From contig CP158972.1 of NCBI GenBank assembly GCA_040429635.1, positions 1,932,001 to 1,996,000 of the forward strand: DNA of 64,000 nucleotides. Direction: 5' to 3'. Source of the stretch: Tamlana crocina. GTDB lineage: Bacteria > Bacteroidota > Bacteroidia > Flavobacteriales > Flavobacteriaceae. A program made the translations under genes and the position numbers. Below are positions 26,613 to 35,488 of the stretch, piece by piece (position 1 is the first letter of the stretch; each line of letters opens with the position of its first letter). The notes under the pieces were generated by a model that was not told the DNA's origin, did not search any database, and saw only the letters and a program-made list of their open reading frames with translations.

Positions 26613-27563
26613 TCAGTCCTTGGCGGTCCGCAACGCTTTGGGGCGGTAACCGAACCGGATATTGAACTCCCTTGAAAAATGAGTGGAATTTTTAAATCCT
26701 ACCATTTTGGCAATTTCCTTAAAGGACTTATTGGAATGTTCAACGATAACGTGGGCTTTTCGAAGGCGCTCTTCTTTTAAGAACTGGAAAACCGTCATCC
26801 CATTCAGTTCCTTAAACCCTTTTTTGAGTTTATATTCGTTGGTCCCAAAGTGAAGCGCCATCTCCTTTAAAGAAGGTAGATCTTCATCCAAGTGGTTTTT
26901 GATATGTTCGCTTATGGTCCTTATTTTTTCTATATCACTCAGGTGAAGCGCACTTTGCTTCCTTTTATGGTTTTTCCGAAGATATAGTCGGCTCTGTATT
27001 TTCTTTTGCGTTCTTTCTTCAATATATTTTCGGGTCTGTACCATATCAAAACTAGTGATGATGGTTTTGCCCTTAAGAAAAGAATTATGCGTAAAATGGA
27101 CGACCCTGCAAAATGCAGGGAGTTCTAAACCCTGCTTGGTATTAAAGGAGAGTTGGAGCGATTGCTCGGTATATGACAACGTTTTTATGTCATTCACCAA
27201 GATTGACCACTTTTCCTTTGATTTAGAAGTGATTAAGGTGTCAAAAGGTCTTCCAATCAATGTATTGGTCCCGAAACCCAAAAGCGAAGGACAGCTCTCA
27301 TTGATTTCCTCAATGCGGAAATCACCATCCAAGACCATAAGCATTTGGGTGGCGAGAACATATGAATCATGGAAATTTACATAACCCTGGTGCAAAAAGG
27401 AGTCCTTGATTTCTTCAGTGGCCATATTGACCAATGCAGCAAGGGCTTCGAGGTCATCTTTATGTTCCGAACGTTCAATAAGGGTGGAAAAATTGCCTTT
27501 CGACAGTTCGAGCAGTTGGAGGTATATTTTTTCTAAACGTTTATCATTTTCATGGGTATCCAT
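26613..27563 (-). CDS. AraC-family regulator with PAS sensor domain
   Basis: A 316-residue protein: a coiled N-terminus (about 1-50), a PAS-like domain at about 60-180 (FRIEEINESCPSLLGFGTNTLIGR in pieces), and a C-terminal AraC double HTH at about 215-312 (LKEMALHFGTNEYKLKKGFKEL, then the FKEIAKMVGFKNSTHFSREF signature). Cytosolic. It is upstream of and codirectional with MauE and DUF6520, so it probably controls them and perhaps the SusCD cassette. Confidence 0.9.
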   Translation of the reverse strand: MDTHENDKRLEKIYLQLLELSKGNFSTLIERSEHKDDLEALAALVNMATEEIKDSFLHQGYVNFHDSYVLATQMLMVLDGDFRIEEINESCPSLLGFGTNTLIGRPFDTLITSKSKEKWSILVNDIKTLSYTEQSLQLSFNTKQGLELPAFCRVVHFTHNSFLKGKTIITSFDMVQTRKYIEERTQKKIQSRLYLRKNHKRKQSALHLSDIEKIRTISEHIKNHLDEDLPSLKEMALHFGTNEYKLKKGFKELNGMTVFQFLKEERLRKAHVIVEHSNKSFKEIAKMVGFKNSTHFSREFNIRFGYRPKALRTAKD

Positions 27564-27674
27564 AGTTTGGGAGGTTTTAAAGAATGGCCAATGGAACGGG
27601 AGCTAAATGAAGATACCAGTTGGTTTTGGGTTTACTTTTAATCTTTTCTTTGACTTTTTAAGCTTAAACCAATT

Positions 27675-28043
27675 TTAGAGGTATCCATGTAGAAAGCTTA
27701 AAGCTTCGTCGGTACCGTTACATATCTTAATGGGAATGGGAGGCTTGTTGCCCTGGACATAAATTTCGGAGAAAATACGGGATAAGGGATTGTTCTGTAC
27801 CAGTGCTACGGCCTTTATAAATATAGCCCCTTCACTGGCAAGATAACGGCGTGCATTCATGTCGATACTTTTAACGCCTCTTGTATCGCATAAGATTGGA
27901 TAGGATTTTCCTTTTTGTAATTGCAACCTGTCGGTCACAATCTGCATGGCGGCTGCTAGGTCAATAGCCACATCCTCTTTGTATTTAAAATAGAGAATGC
28001 CGCTTTTGATCCAAAAGGATGCAAAATTATTTTCAACATTCAT
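27675..28043 (-). CDS. STAS-like small protein (DUF7793-type)
   Basis: A 122-residue protein with alternating strands and helices (SYPILCDTRGVKSID, ARRYLASEGA) that resembles the STAS/SpoIIAA-like DUF7793 group of Bacteroidota. These are common next to PAS/AraC or sphingolipid-like genes. Divergent from the PLP enzyme gene at 28,282; the 238-base gap must hold both promoters. Function unknown. Confidence 0.55.
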   Translation of the reverse strand: MNVENNFASFWIKSGILYFKYKEDVAIDLAAAMQIVTDRLQLQKGKSYPILCDTRGVKSIDMNARRYLASEGAIFIKAVALVQNNPLSRIFSEIYVQGNKPPIPIKICNGTDEALSFLHGYL

Positions 28044-28281
28044 GATTACTGGTACTTTATAAAAACCTTCAAATTAGTAATTTTTAATTAAATGGTCGTT
28101 TTGTCCAATAGATACGATGTAATATTAATCTGTAAAGGATTTTTATTGGTCTGTAAGGGATTATTTCAATTGTATGGCAGTATCTAAGCGGTTAAATCAC
28201 GAATTTTATTTGGTTCAAAATGTAGATTATTGAGGTTTTTAGGACCTATGTAATCGTTAAACCCATAAAATTTATTTACAA

Positions 28282-30708
28282 ATGGCTAAAATTAAACGCA
28301 ACAATTTTCTGGATACCGTCGATGAAGTATTCACCGATGCAACCAAACAGGGCGTACTGCATTTATATGCAGATGGAGAGGTATTTACCGGAAGAAAAAT
28401 AAGTATCAATAAAAAGTCATTGTTCCATTTTGGGACCACTGGATATTTAGGGCTGGAACAAGATGAACGACTAAAAAAAGCGGCGGCCAAGGCCATCTTT
28501 CGATATGGTACGCAGTTCCCGTTATCCAAGACGTACATCTCCCATCCTTTATATCGCAGCCTGGAAGGAAAGGTTGCCCAGATGTACGGGCATCCCGTAA
28601 TCATAACAAAAAACAGTAGTCTGGGACATATCGGGGTCATTCCAAGTGCGGTGTCCGACCGTGACGCCATTATATTGGACCACCAAGTGCACTGGAGTGT
28701 CCAAAGTGCTGCAAAGACCCTAAAGACCCGTAGCGTTCCCATTGAGATGATCCGCCATAACCATCTGGATATGTTGGAAGATAAGATCAAAAAACTGTCG
28801 TCAAAGCACAAAAGGATATGGTATATGGCCGATGGTCTGTATTCGATGTACGGTGATGAAGCGCCAGTGTTGGAATTGATGGAACTCAGTAATAAATATC
28901 CACAACTGCACTTTTACTTTGATGATGTGCACGGTATGAGTTGGGCGGGAAAAAACGGAACGGGATTCGTGATGGATAAACTTCAGGAATTGCCGGAGCA
29001 CGTCCTTTTGTTCGGGACGCTCAGTAAAACCTTCGGGGCCAGTGGTGCCGTATTGGTCTGTTCAAACAAGAAAATGTACGGAAAGATCAAAACCTTTGGA
29101 GGGCCGCTTACCTTTTCGGCGCAACTGGAACCGGCATCGGTAGCGGCCGCAATAGCGTCTGCCGACATCCACCTTTCTCCGGAAATTTATACCCTCCAAC
29201 AGGACCTATTGGAGCGCATAAACTTTTTTAACGCAGAATTGGACAAGACCGATCTGCCATTAATTAAAAGAAACCATTCGCCCGTTTTCTACATCGGAAC
29301 GGGAATGCCCATCACCGGATATAATTTTGTAAACCGTTTGATGCGGGAGGGCTTTTTTGTGAACCTCGGTATTTTTCCGGCCGTTCCCATAAAGAACACG
29401 GGGGTCAGGATTACCGTTTCCAGACATAACCAAAAGGAAGAAATAAAAGCTTTGGTGGAGGCCATGGACTATCATTATCCCAAAGCCTTGGAGGATACAT
29501 TTACCTCTGACGATAGTGTACGGAAAGCATTCAACTTGCCCAAAAAGCAGCTAAGCCCCGTTGTTGGGAGCAAATCGGACGGATTGAGTGTCCAGGTGGA
29601 GCGCAGCATTTCGGCAATCAAGAAAGATGAATGGAATCTGTTTTTTGGGAATCGTGGGGTTTTTGATTGGGATGGGCTCCAGTTCCTTGAAAAAACATTT
29701 TCCGAAAACCAAAAGGCTGAGGAGAACTGGGACTTCTATTATTTTATCATTCGAGATCAATTGGGTAAACCGGTATTGGCGACCTATTTCACCTATGCGC
29801 TTTGGAAGGAGGATATGTTGGCCCCAGCTTCGGTTTCCAAAGAAATAGAACGGACCAGGTTGGATAATCCATATTACATGGTGTCATATGTGCTGGGCAT
29901 GGGGTCGCTTTTTACGGAAGGCGCACATCTTTATCTGGATAATAACCATCCACTGTGGCAAAATGCGATGCACCGATTATTTGATGAACTCGAAAAGTTG
30001 GATGATGCACTGAATCCATCAATGATCATATTTAGGGATTTTGATTCCGTAGAAATCCTGAACGAGTTTTTCCATAACCATGGCTTTTTTAAGGTGACCA
30101 TGCCAGAGGCCTGTATGGTCCATGACCTGAAATGGAATGGAGTGGAAAATTACCTGGATACCCTGTCATCAAGATCCAGAAGGCATTTCAAGAAAGATAT
30201 TGCGCCCTTTGAAGCACATTTTAAGATAGAGGTCCTGGATAAGGTCTTACCGGGGCAAATAGATATGTTTTATGGACTTTTTGAAAATGTCAGAAAACAT
30301 AATCTTGGCCTGAACACCTTTGGGTTCCCCAGGGATATGCTACAATATATGTCCGATATCCCTCAATGGGAATTCATTGTACTGTCATTGAAGCCCCGTT
30401 TTGCGGACATCGAAAAGGAAATCCCCGTAGGCGTTATGTTCTGTTACAAGAACGTGGGCAAAACCTATGTTCCGGCCTTTGTGGGGATGGATTATAAGTA
30501 TGCCCATGACCACCAAGTGTACCGCCAATTACTTTTCCAGACCGTAAAAAGGGCCGGTGAAATGGGGTTGCGGACCATTGATTTTGGAATGACGGCCGGT
30601 TTTGAAAAGCGAAAAATTGGAGCCAGTGTTCTGGAAAAGAGCGCATACATACAAGCGAAAGATAACTTTTCCATGGAGCTCATGGAAATGATGGAAACTA
30701 AGAAGTGA
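28282..30708 (+). CDS. Alpha-oxoamine synthase-like PLP enzyme fused to a GNAT-like acyltransferase domain
   Basis: An 808-residue fusion. Residues 1-410 are a fold-type-I PLP enzyme of the serine palmitoyltransferase/KBL group: FDDVHGMSW near residue 215 and the PLP-binding Lys249 in GTLSKTFGASG. Residues about 430-800 resemble a FemAB/GNAT-type acyltransferase (LSSRSRRHFKKDI, VYRQLLFQTVKRAGEMGL, IDFGMTAGFEKRK). Known members make the 3-keto backbone of sphingolipids or sulfonolipids from an acyl thioester and an amino acid; a GNAT-like ceramide synthase then N-acylates the product in bacteria. The fusion could do both steps. The amino acid substrate cannot be told from the sequence. Confidence 0.82.
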   Translation: MAKIKRNNFLDTVDEVFTDATKQGVLHLYADGEVFTGRKISINKKSLFHFGTTGYLGLEQDERLKKAAAKAIFRYGTQFPLSKTYISHPLYRSLEGKVAQMYGHPVIITKNSSLGHIGVIPSAVSDRDAIILDHQVHWSVQSAAKTLKTRSVPIEMIRHNHLDMLEDKIKKLSSKHKRIWYMADGLYSMYGDEAPVLELMELSNKYPQLHFYFDDVHGMSWAGKNGTGFVMDKLQELPEHVLLFGTLSKTFGASGAVLVCSNKKMYGKIKTFGGPLTFSAQLEPASVAAAIASADIHLSPEIYTLQQDLLERINFFNAELDKTDLPLIKRNHSPVFYIGTGMPITGYNFVNRLMREGFFVNLGIFPAVPIKNTGVRITVSRHNQKEEIKALVEAMDYHYPKALEDTFTSDDSVRKAFNLPKKQLSPVVGSKSDGLSVQVERSISAIKKDEWNLFFGNRGVFDWDGLQFLEKTFSENQKAEENWDFYYFIIRDQLGKPVLATYFTYALWKEDMLAPASVSKEIERTRLDNPYYMVSYVLGMGSLFTEGAHLYLDNNHPLWQNAMHRLFDELEKLDDALNPSMIIFRDFDSVEILNEFFHNHGFFKVTMPEACMVHDLKWNGVENYLDTLSSRSRRHFKKDIAPFEAHFKIEVLDKVLPGQIDMFYGLFENVRKHNLGLNTFGFPRDMLQYMSDIPQWEFIVLSLKPRFADIEKEIPVGVMFCYKNVGKTYVPAFVGMDYKYAHDHQVYRQLLFQTVKRAGEMGLRTIDFGMTAGFEKRKIGASVLEKSAYIQAKDNFSMELMEMMETKK

Positions 30709-30790
30709 ATTTTACAGATACCTTTAGGCCTATTGCTCTTGAATAAGCAACAGGTTGCCTGTTCCCCAAGGTATTTTAACCCAAATCCGG

Positions 30791-31660
30791 ATGAATGGAA
30801 AATACAGACATGCAATTGATAAGTTCAATCAAAGACTAGCTGGTTTAAGGTCGGATGGAAGGATCTCCCTGAAAAAATCAAATGAAGGGATCCATTTATG
30901 CAACAATGCCCTCTATCTTTTAAAGGAAATCGTTGAATCGCGTGGATTTAAAAATATAAAGGAAGAAATACATTTTTTTAAAAAGGTCAAATCGGAACCG
31001 CTCAGCTTTCTCGTCTATTTCAGTGAGGTGCGGTCCTGCGAACTGTTAATGCCGAAAATTGGAGTGAACAACCAATTGTCCTTCCTTAAAAAGAAAATCC
31101 GCCGCATCAATAAGTTCTTCAATCGCAATTGGGATTTTGTCCATTATATGGAACAGGAATTGACCTATTTGGATATACAGTACTTTACCCGCGAAAATCA
31201 GGAGTTCCCCGTTTATGCCCTCCCGGAAGCCTGTTATCTGGATCCCAAATTTTTCACGTCCAAGGATATGCTATGGGCAAGGATAAAAGGGATGGACCAT
31301 TTTAGTGTCTACGTAAAAAATGTAATCAAGGAAGTTGAGCTGCAAAACAAAGAACGGCATCCGCAGCACAAACTTTCCAAACCGCTCCAGTGGACATCTT
31401 CCAAGGCCGCGCTCACAGAACTTATTTATGCCCTGTATGCGACAAGGGCCATCAATAATGGACAGGATGATTTAAAATCCATAGCCGCTAAATTTGAAGT
31501 GCTATTTGATATTAACCTGGGCAACCTCTATAAGACCTACTTTGAAATCAAGGCCAGGAAAGGGAGCCGGTCGCGTTTTCTTGAAGAGTTAAGGGTACGC
31601 TTCAATGAGAAGATGGAAAACGATGATGAGTTTTTAGATGAAGGTTACAGAAATGCGTGA
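30791..31660 (+). CDS. rteC: RteC-family regulator of element excision/transfer
   Basis: A 289-residue protein of the RteC family; recognisable blocks are the N-terminal YFSEVRSCELLMPKIG region and a C-terminal winged-helix region (KLSKPLQWTSSKAALTELIYALYATRAIN in two parts). ATG 30791 is preferred over an in-frame TTG farther up. In CTnDOT, RteC activates the excision operon by binding inverted half-sites upstream of its promoter. Here, two copies of an inverted-repeat motif lie directly downstream, before an Xis-like gene, matching that layout. RteA and RteB, the two-component partners in CTnDOT, are not in the window. Confidence 0.85.
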   Translation: MNGKYRHAIDKFNQRLAGLRSDGRISLKKSNEGIHLCNNALYLLKEIVESRGFKNIKEEIHFFKKVKSEPLSFLVYFSEVRSCELLMPKIGVNNQLSFLKKKIRRINKFFNRNWDFVHYMEQELTYLDIQYFTRENQEFPVYALPEACYLDPKFFTSKDMLWARIKGMDHFSVYVKNVIKEVELQNKERHPQHKLSKPLQWTSSKAALTELIYALYATRAINNGQDDLKSIAAKFEVLFDINLGNLYKTYFEIKARKGSRSRFLEELRVRFNEKMENDDEFLDEGYRNA

Positions 31661-31668
31661 GAAAAGTA

Positions 31669-31831
31669 TTCGTAGTTACGAACAGGTTACGAACTGGCGG
31701 CTTTATGCCGTTCATCATTAAATTTATGCCCGTTTGGTGTCCTGAATCCAATAAGAATAGAGGGAATTGCTCCAAAATATAGCGAAGTATACTATGTTAA
31801 AATGGGTTCGTAATTACGAAGGCATTACGAA
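31669..31831 (+). repeat. Two copies of TTCGTARTTACGAA-N4-TTACGAA, likely RteC operator
   Basis: Copy one spans 31,669-31,693 and copy two 31,807-31,831, 138 bases apart. Each is a 14-base palindrome (perfect in copy two, one mismatch in copy one) followed after four bases by a third half-site TTACGAA. The equal inner spacing shows that these are functional protein-binding sites rather than chance. Position between rteC and an Xis-like gene points to RteC. Confidence 0.75.
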
Positions 31832-31882
31832 ACATTCCCAGTTTAACTTTTGAAGTTTGCATACAGAAAGTCAAATCAATGG

Positions 31883-31927
31883 GGAACTATCAAATTAGGT
31901 GAAAGTAACGCGATAGTTCCTTTTTTT
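31883..31927 (+). terminator. Terminator-like hairpin in the leader of the Xis-like gene
   Basis: GGAACTATC (31883-31891) pairs with GATAGTTCC (31912-31920), directly followed by seven T residues (31921-31927). It lies just 13 bases ahead of the ATG at 31,940. As a terminator placed before a gene it could act as an attenuator. Confidence 0.6.
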
Positions 31928-31939
31928 AATCGTTTTGTT

Positions 31940-32218
31940 ATGCCAACAAGTATCATTACCACCGAAGATCTTTATGATTTTAAATTGGAATTGTTAGAGG
32001 AGATTAAGCAATTATTGCAGTCCCAAAATGGAACCCCAGTCAAAAAATGGCTCAAATCCCCAGAAGTCATGAAGCTTCTCGGGATTTCACCCGGAACATT
32101 ACAGAATATGCGGATCAACGGGACCATTCCCTATACCAAGGTCGGGGGGATCCTATATTATGACTACCATGAAATTATGGGCGTACTGGAGAACAACCGT
32201 GTCCATAATAAGTTATGA
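31940..32218 (+). CDS. Excisionase-like HTH protein
   Basis: A 92-residue protein with an N-terminal coiled segment and a MerR/Xis-like winged HTH (KKWLKSPEVMKLLGISPGTLQ, RINGTIPYTKVGGILYYDYHEI). This domain is typical of the small HTH_17/Xis proteins at the start of excision operons in Bacteroidota ICEs. ATG 31940 is chosen because earlier in-frame codons cover the terminator-like hairpin. It overlaps the next gene by four bases (ATGA). Confidence 0.8.
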   Translation: MPTSIITTEDLYDFKLELLEEIKQLLQSQNGTPVKKWLKSPEVMKLLGISPGTLQNMRINGTIPYTKVGGILYYDYHEIMGVLENNRVHNKL

Positions 32219-32760
32219 TTGTGGTAGAGATCAACTACATCAAACATCTTAATGGCCTGTTCGGGCAATTCTCCAAGGATAGCAGGCTCAATCCTACCCA
32301 TGTCAGTCTGTACATGGCGCTTTTTCAATGTTGGAACAGTAATTATTTCCGGGATGAATTTTATATCAACCGGGAAGAGGTCATGCACCTGTCAAAAATA
32401 GGTTCCACGGCCACCTACCACAAATGCATCAAGGAACTCAGTCATTGGAACTACCTGCTCTATATGCCATCGCACAACCCGTTCAAGGGGAGTAAAGTCA
32501 AGATGTTCAATTTTGAACCAAGTTCCGAACAAGCTATGAACAACAGCACCGTCAAAAATCAAACAAGTACTGAACAAGCACTGATACCTATAAATAAACA
32601 TATACAAACTAAAGAAAACTTAAAAAACAAAAACAAACAGCGCGTTTTTGAAAAATCAGATTTTGATTATTCTGAAAACGGTAACAAACCTTCCGAGCCT
32701 GTTCATTTTCAGGACAACTTAAAAACAACTTCCGAAAAAAATTACAATGAACCACTATGA
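32215..32760 (+). CDS. Winged-helix-type ICE protein, function unknown
   Basis: A 181-residue protein. The first 100 residues read like a replication-initiator or DnaD-type winged helix (INYIKHLNGLFGQFSKD, LNPTHVSLYMALFQCWN, ATYHKCIKELSHWNYLLY). The C-terminal 75 residues are a polar, Asn/Lys/Glu-rich disordered tail. Coupled to both neighbours by four-base overlaps, between the Xis-like and DnaC-like genes. Proteins in this place are common in flavobacterial ICEs and may start element replication after excision (inference). Confidence 0.6.
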   Translation: MIVVEINYIKHLNGLFGQFSKDSRLNPTHVSLYMALFQCWNSNYFRDEFYINREEVMHLSKIGSTATYHKCIKELSHWNYLLYMPSHNPFKGSKVKMFNFEPSSEQAMNNSTVKNQTSTEQALIPINKHIQTKENLKNKNKQRVFEKSDFDYSENGNKPSEPVHFQDNLKTTSEKNYNEPL

Positions 32761-33419
32761 AGCTCGATCGTCCACATATCATCATTGAAGGCGGCGTTGA
32801 ATTTTGTCTGGGATCGCCCCAAAAAGATTATGTCCAGTACAATTTTGGTAAAATGCTGGTCTATCTCGAAGCCAAAGGAAAGCTTATGTTCGGCAAGAAA
32901 TTTAGGATTTATAACGAAGACCGTGAAGTGCTGTACAGGCTTTGTTGTTATTTCATCAAGGATAAGGCGAGCTGTGAAAAGTTTAACATCGATATCGATA
33001 AAGGGATTTTGCTCACCGGCCCAGTGGGGTGCGGTAAGACATCCATGATGCGATTATTGAAGCATATGGTGCCACATTTCCGTCCCTATGAGGTCATCCC
33101 CACCAGGAACATTGTTTTTGGGTTCAATAATATAGGTTATCGAATTATAGAGCAATATGGGAACCATCAATTTTTTTGTTTCGATGACCTGGGAGTGGAG
33201 CCTAGCGGAAGGTATTTTGGAAAAGATTGTAATGTGTTGGGGGAAATACTCCTCTCCCGCTATGATCTATTCCTCAAGCACAAACTAAAAACCCATGCGA
33301 CAACCAATTTAAATGCCGATGAACTGGAGGGGCGATATGGTAATCGGGTGCGAAGCCGGATGCGTGAATTGTTCAATCTGGTTGCCTTTGATAAAAAGAG
33401 CAAGGACAAAAGGAAGTGA
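32757..33419 (+). CDS. DnaC/IstB-like AAA ATPase
   Basis: A 220-residue ATPase: Walker A GPVGCGKT at about 87-94, Walker B FFCFDDLG near 145, an Arg-finger-like stretch TTNLNADELEGRYGNRVRSR. It resembles helicase loaders; together with the preceding winged-helix protein it could load a helicase on the excised element. It ends the small operon; the following gene is on the other strand. Confidence 0.8.
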   Translation: MKLDRPHIIIEGGVEFCLGSPQKDYVQYNFGKMLVYLEAKGKLMFGKKFRIYNEDREVLYRLCCYFIKDKASCEKFNIDIDKGILLTGPVGCGKTSMMRLLKHMVPHFRPYEVIPTRNIVFGFNNIGYRIIEQYGNHQFFCFDDLGVEPSGRYFGKDCNVLGEILLSRYDLFLKHKLKTHATTNLNADELEGRYGNRVRSRMRELFNLVAFDKKSKDKRK

Positions 33420-33462
33420 AAGAAGTGCTTATGTTTTTCTAATTAGTTTAGCCCTTTGGTTT

Positions 33463-34824
33463 TCAGGAAAGTTTATAGTTTTTTACGAAATAGGTTATAT
33501 ACTGAGGAATTAGGGTTCCTAAGAAATAGGGTAAATTCATTAGTAAATAAGGTTTTCCATTAGGTGTCTTGGTCTCTTGAACGGAAAATTCTCCGGCATA
33601 AATCCTGATGGCATAAGGGTGGTCGGTACGTTCTATAAATTGGTGCAATGATTTTAAAGAGCCCGTACTTCCCGATTTAATTTCTATGGGAATTACTTTT
33701 CCTTCCATGGCATAAACCAAATCAACTTCGGACGAAGCCTGTCTTTTTTCCCGGACCCAGAAATTGGGCAGATCGGACGTGTTCACCTGAATGGAAATCA
33801 GTTCTTGGGTAATGATATGGGGAATAATGGCGCCTTTGTAACTTTGGCTTAAATCGTCCATGACCAACATCTTAGCGCTTATTCCCAATATATGGTTAAG
33901 GATACCCGTGTCCAAAAACTGTAGTCTAGGAGATTTTTTTAAATCAGGTACTATAGGAACCTCCGTGGCCGTGGTTGGATAAATAAGCTGGATGACTTTT
34001 GCTTGGTGCAAATTACGCATGGCCTCACCAACTTCTCTGGACCTGTAATTGGAGTTGCCAAAATTTTGGAACTTTATCCGTTCATCTATGGAGTAAGCCG
34101 CTGTGGACATAATATGCTTGATGACATTCTTTTCTGTTGTATTAGAGGCATATTTTTCCGAATCACTAATATAGGAACTCCAAATACTTTCATAAATAGG
34201 AGATAGATCTGCTACGCTTTGGTTTTTGATGTACAAGTCCACAACTTCCGGCATACCGCCTATTATGGCATAGTCATTAAACAATGATAATAAGGTCTTG
34301 TGGGCAACGGACCTTACTGGAATTTTATTCAATTCATTTAATCCGGATCGATGCCCGATAGCTTCCAAATATTCTGAAAAATTAAAAGGGTACAGATACA
34401 AAAACTCAACTCTGCCCACAGGGAAGCTTTTAACATCCTTAAGGCTAAATTCAAGTAGCGACCCAGCTGTTATAACATGAAGATCGGGTATCTCTTCAAA
34501 GAAATAGCGTAAAAGTTGAATGGCTTTTGGCTGTTCCTGTATCTCATCGATAAACAGTAACGTCTCTCCAATGTCCTTTGAAACAATGTTATTTGAGATT
34601 AATAAGGACTCAATGATTGTACTCGCTTCATCGGTTTGCTCGAAATATTCGCTGTCCGCTTTTTTCTCAAGGTTAAGATAAATGTGGTGCTTATAACTTT
34701 TGGCGAATTCAGTAACCAATGTGGTCTTGCCCACCTGTCTGGCACCCCTCAGGATCAAAGGTTTTCTATTGGGTTTACTTTTCCAAAGGTTTAACTGGTC
34801 AATAAGGTGTCTTTTTAAGGTCAA
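33463..34824 (-). CDS. AAA ATPase with DUF4143 domain
   Basis: About 453 residues. Walker A GARQVGKTT lies near residue 25, Walker B TLLFIDEIQ near 95, and the C-terminal DUF4143 nuclease-like domain carries KRQASSEVDLVYAMEGKVIPIEIK. The E-VD-V and IEIK residues are the PD-(D/E)XK-type core. No ATG fits the family start, so TTG at 34,824 is proposed: the protein then begins TLKRHLIDQLNLW like its relatives. A TATATTTG box lies 26 bases upstream. The frame stays open farther up, but that part lies in the promoter. Runs against the ICE genes on both sides, so it is cargo. Confidence 0.82.
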   Translation of the reverse strand: MTLKRHLIDQLNLWKSKPNRKPLILRGARQVGKTTLVTEFAKSYKHHIYLNLEKKADSEYFEQTDEASTIIESLLISNNIVSKDIGETLLFIDEIQEQPKAIQLLRYFFEEIPDLHVITAGSLLEFSLKDVKSFPVGRVEFLYLYPFNFSEYLEAIGHRSGLNELNKIPVRSVAHKTLLSLFNDYAIIGGMPEVVDLYIKNQSVADLSPIYESIWSSYISDSEKYASNTTEKNVIKHIMSTAAYSIDERIKFQNFGNSNYRSREVGEAMRNLHQAKVIQLIYPTTATEVPIVPDLKKSPRLQFLDTGILNHILGISAKMLVMDDLSQSYKGAIIPHIITQELISIQVNTSDLPNFWVREKRQASSEVDLVYAMEGKVIPIEIKSGSTGSLKSLHQFIERTDHPYAIRIYAGEFSVQETKTPNGKPYLLMNLPYFLGTLIPQYITYFVKNYKLS

Positions 34825-34849
34825 AGCAGTATTTGTTGTATAGTAAAGG

Positions 34850-34930
34850 CAAATATAATGCTTTTTTGTAACAAAGTAAGTGTAGTTTTTGTGAAATTTT
34901 GTTATAAAGTAAAGGGTGTAGTTGTTGTTA
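34850..34930 (-). promoter_or_regulatory. Promoter with repeats before the DUF4143 ATPase gene
   Basis: On the minus strand the -7 box TATATTTG is at 34857-34850. Upstream of it two related direct repeats, CTACACTTACTTTGTTACAAA and CTACACCCTTTACTTTATAACAAA (each shown here as the shared CTACAC...ACTTT..TA-CAAA pattern), lie within 34,866-34,925. A third, shorter relative (CCTTTACTATACAACAAA) sits downstream of the box. Repeats on both sides of a promoter suggest a regulator, not identified. Confidence 0.5.
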
Positions 34931-35200
34931 GACTCTTCTTTTTGTGAGCTTAAACAAAATAAATTTAAGCAATGCATGTGCAAGTTGACGTTTTCAATCG
35001 CTTTTTTCTTTCTCCATTTTCAGCTTATCAACAGTTCCTTCCCATCTCTCCATTAAAACTGAACCGGTTTATTATCAGATAATAACAACCCGTGTTAAAT
35101 AATATTTTATTCGCAAATGTTTGACAAACAGTAAATTGGGTGAATGCTTTCAGTAACTTTTGGATATCAAAACCAAACCCATTTTAAATCCATTTTTGAT

Positions 35201-35488
35201 ATGAAAAAAGCAATTTATTCCACACTGTCATTACTTCTGGTCTCGAACATCCTTTTTGCACAAATAGGGGGCATTGAGGATTCGGTAAATGATATTTCCG
35301 ATACCATCCGTTCCATCTTCCCAATTATCCTCGGCGTTATCTTTTTAGTGGGGTTTCTTTTTAATGCGGGGCATTTCTTTGGTGAAAATGCAGACCTCAA
35401 AAAAGGGATCACCCGGGTACTGGTCTTTGTGCTCATAGCCGGGGCTGTGGTGGGCATCTTTACATATTTGATTGGAATCGTGGTGTAA
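35201..35488 (+). CDS. traE: TraE-type conjugation protein (DUF4134)
   Basis: A 95-residue protein with a signal-like N-terminus and two further hydrophobic helices (about 42-60 and 73-94), as in the DUF4134/TraE family of Bacteroidota, equivalent in place to VirB2-type pilin subunits. It starts the tra operon; a 13-base palindrome TGTTTG-A-CAAACA at 35,118-35,130 lies in the leader. ATG 35201 is chosen as it gives a proper N-terminal hydrophobic segment. Confidence 0.85.
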   Translation: MKKAIYSTLSLLLVSNILFAQIGGIEDSVNDISDTIRSIFPIILGVIFLVGFLFNAGHFFGENADLKKGITRVLVFVLIAGAVVGIFTYLIGIVV

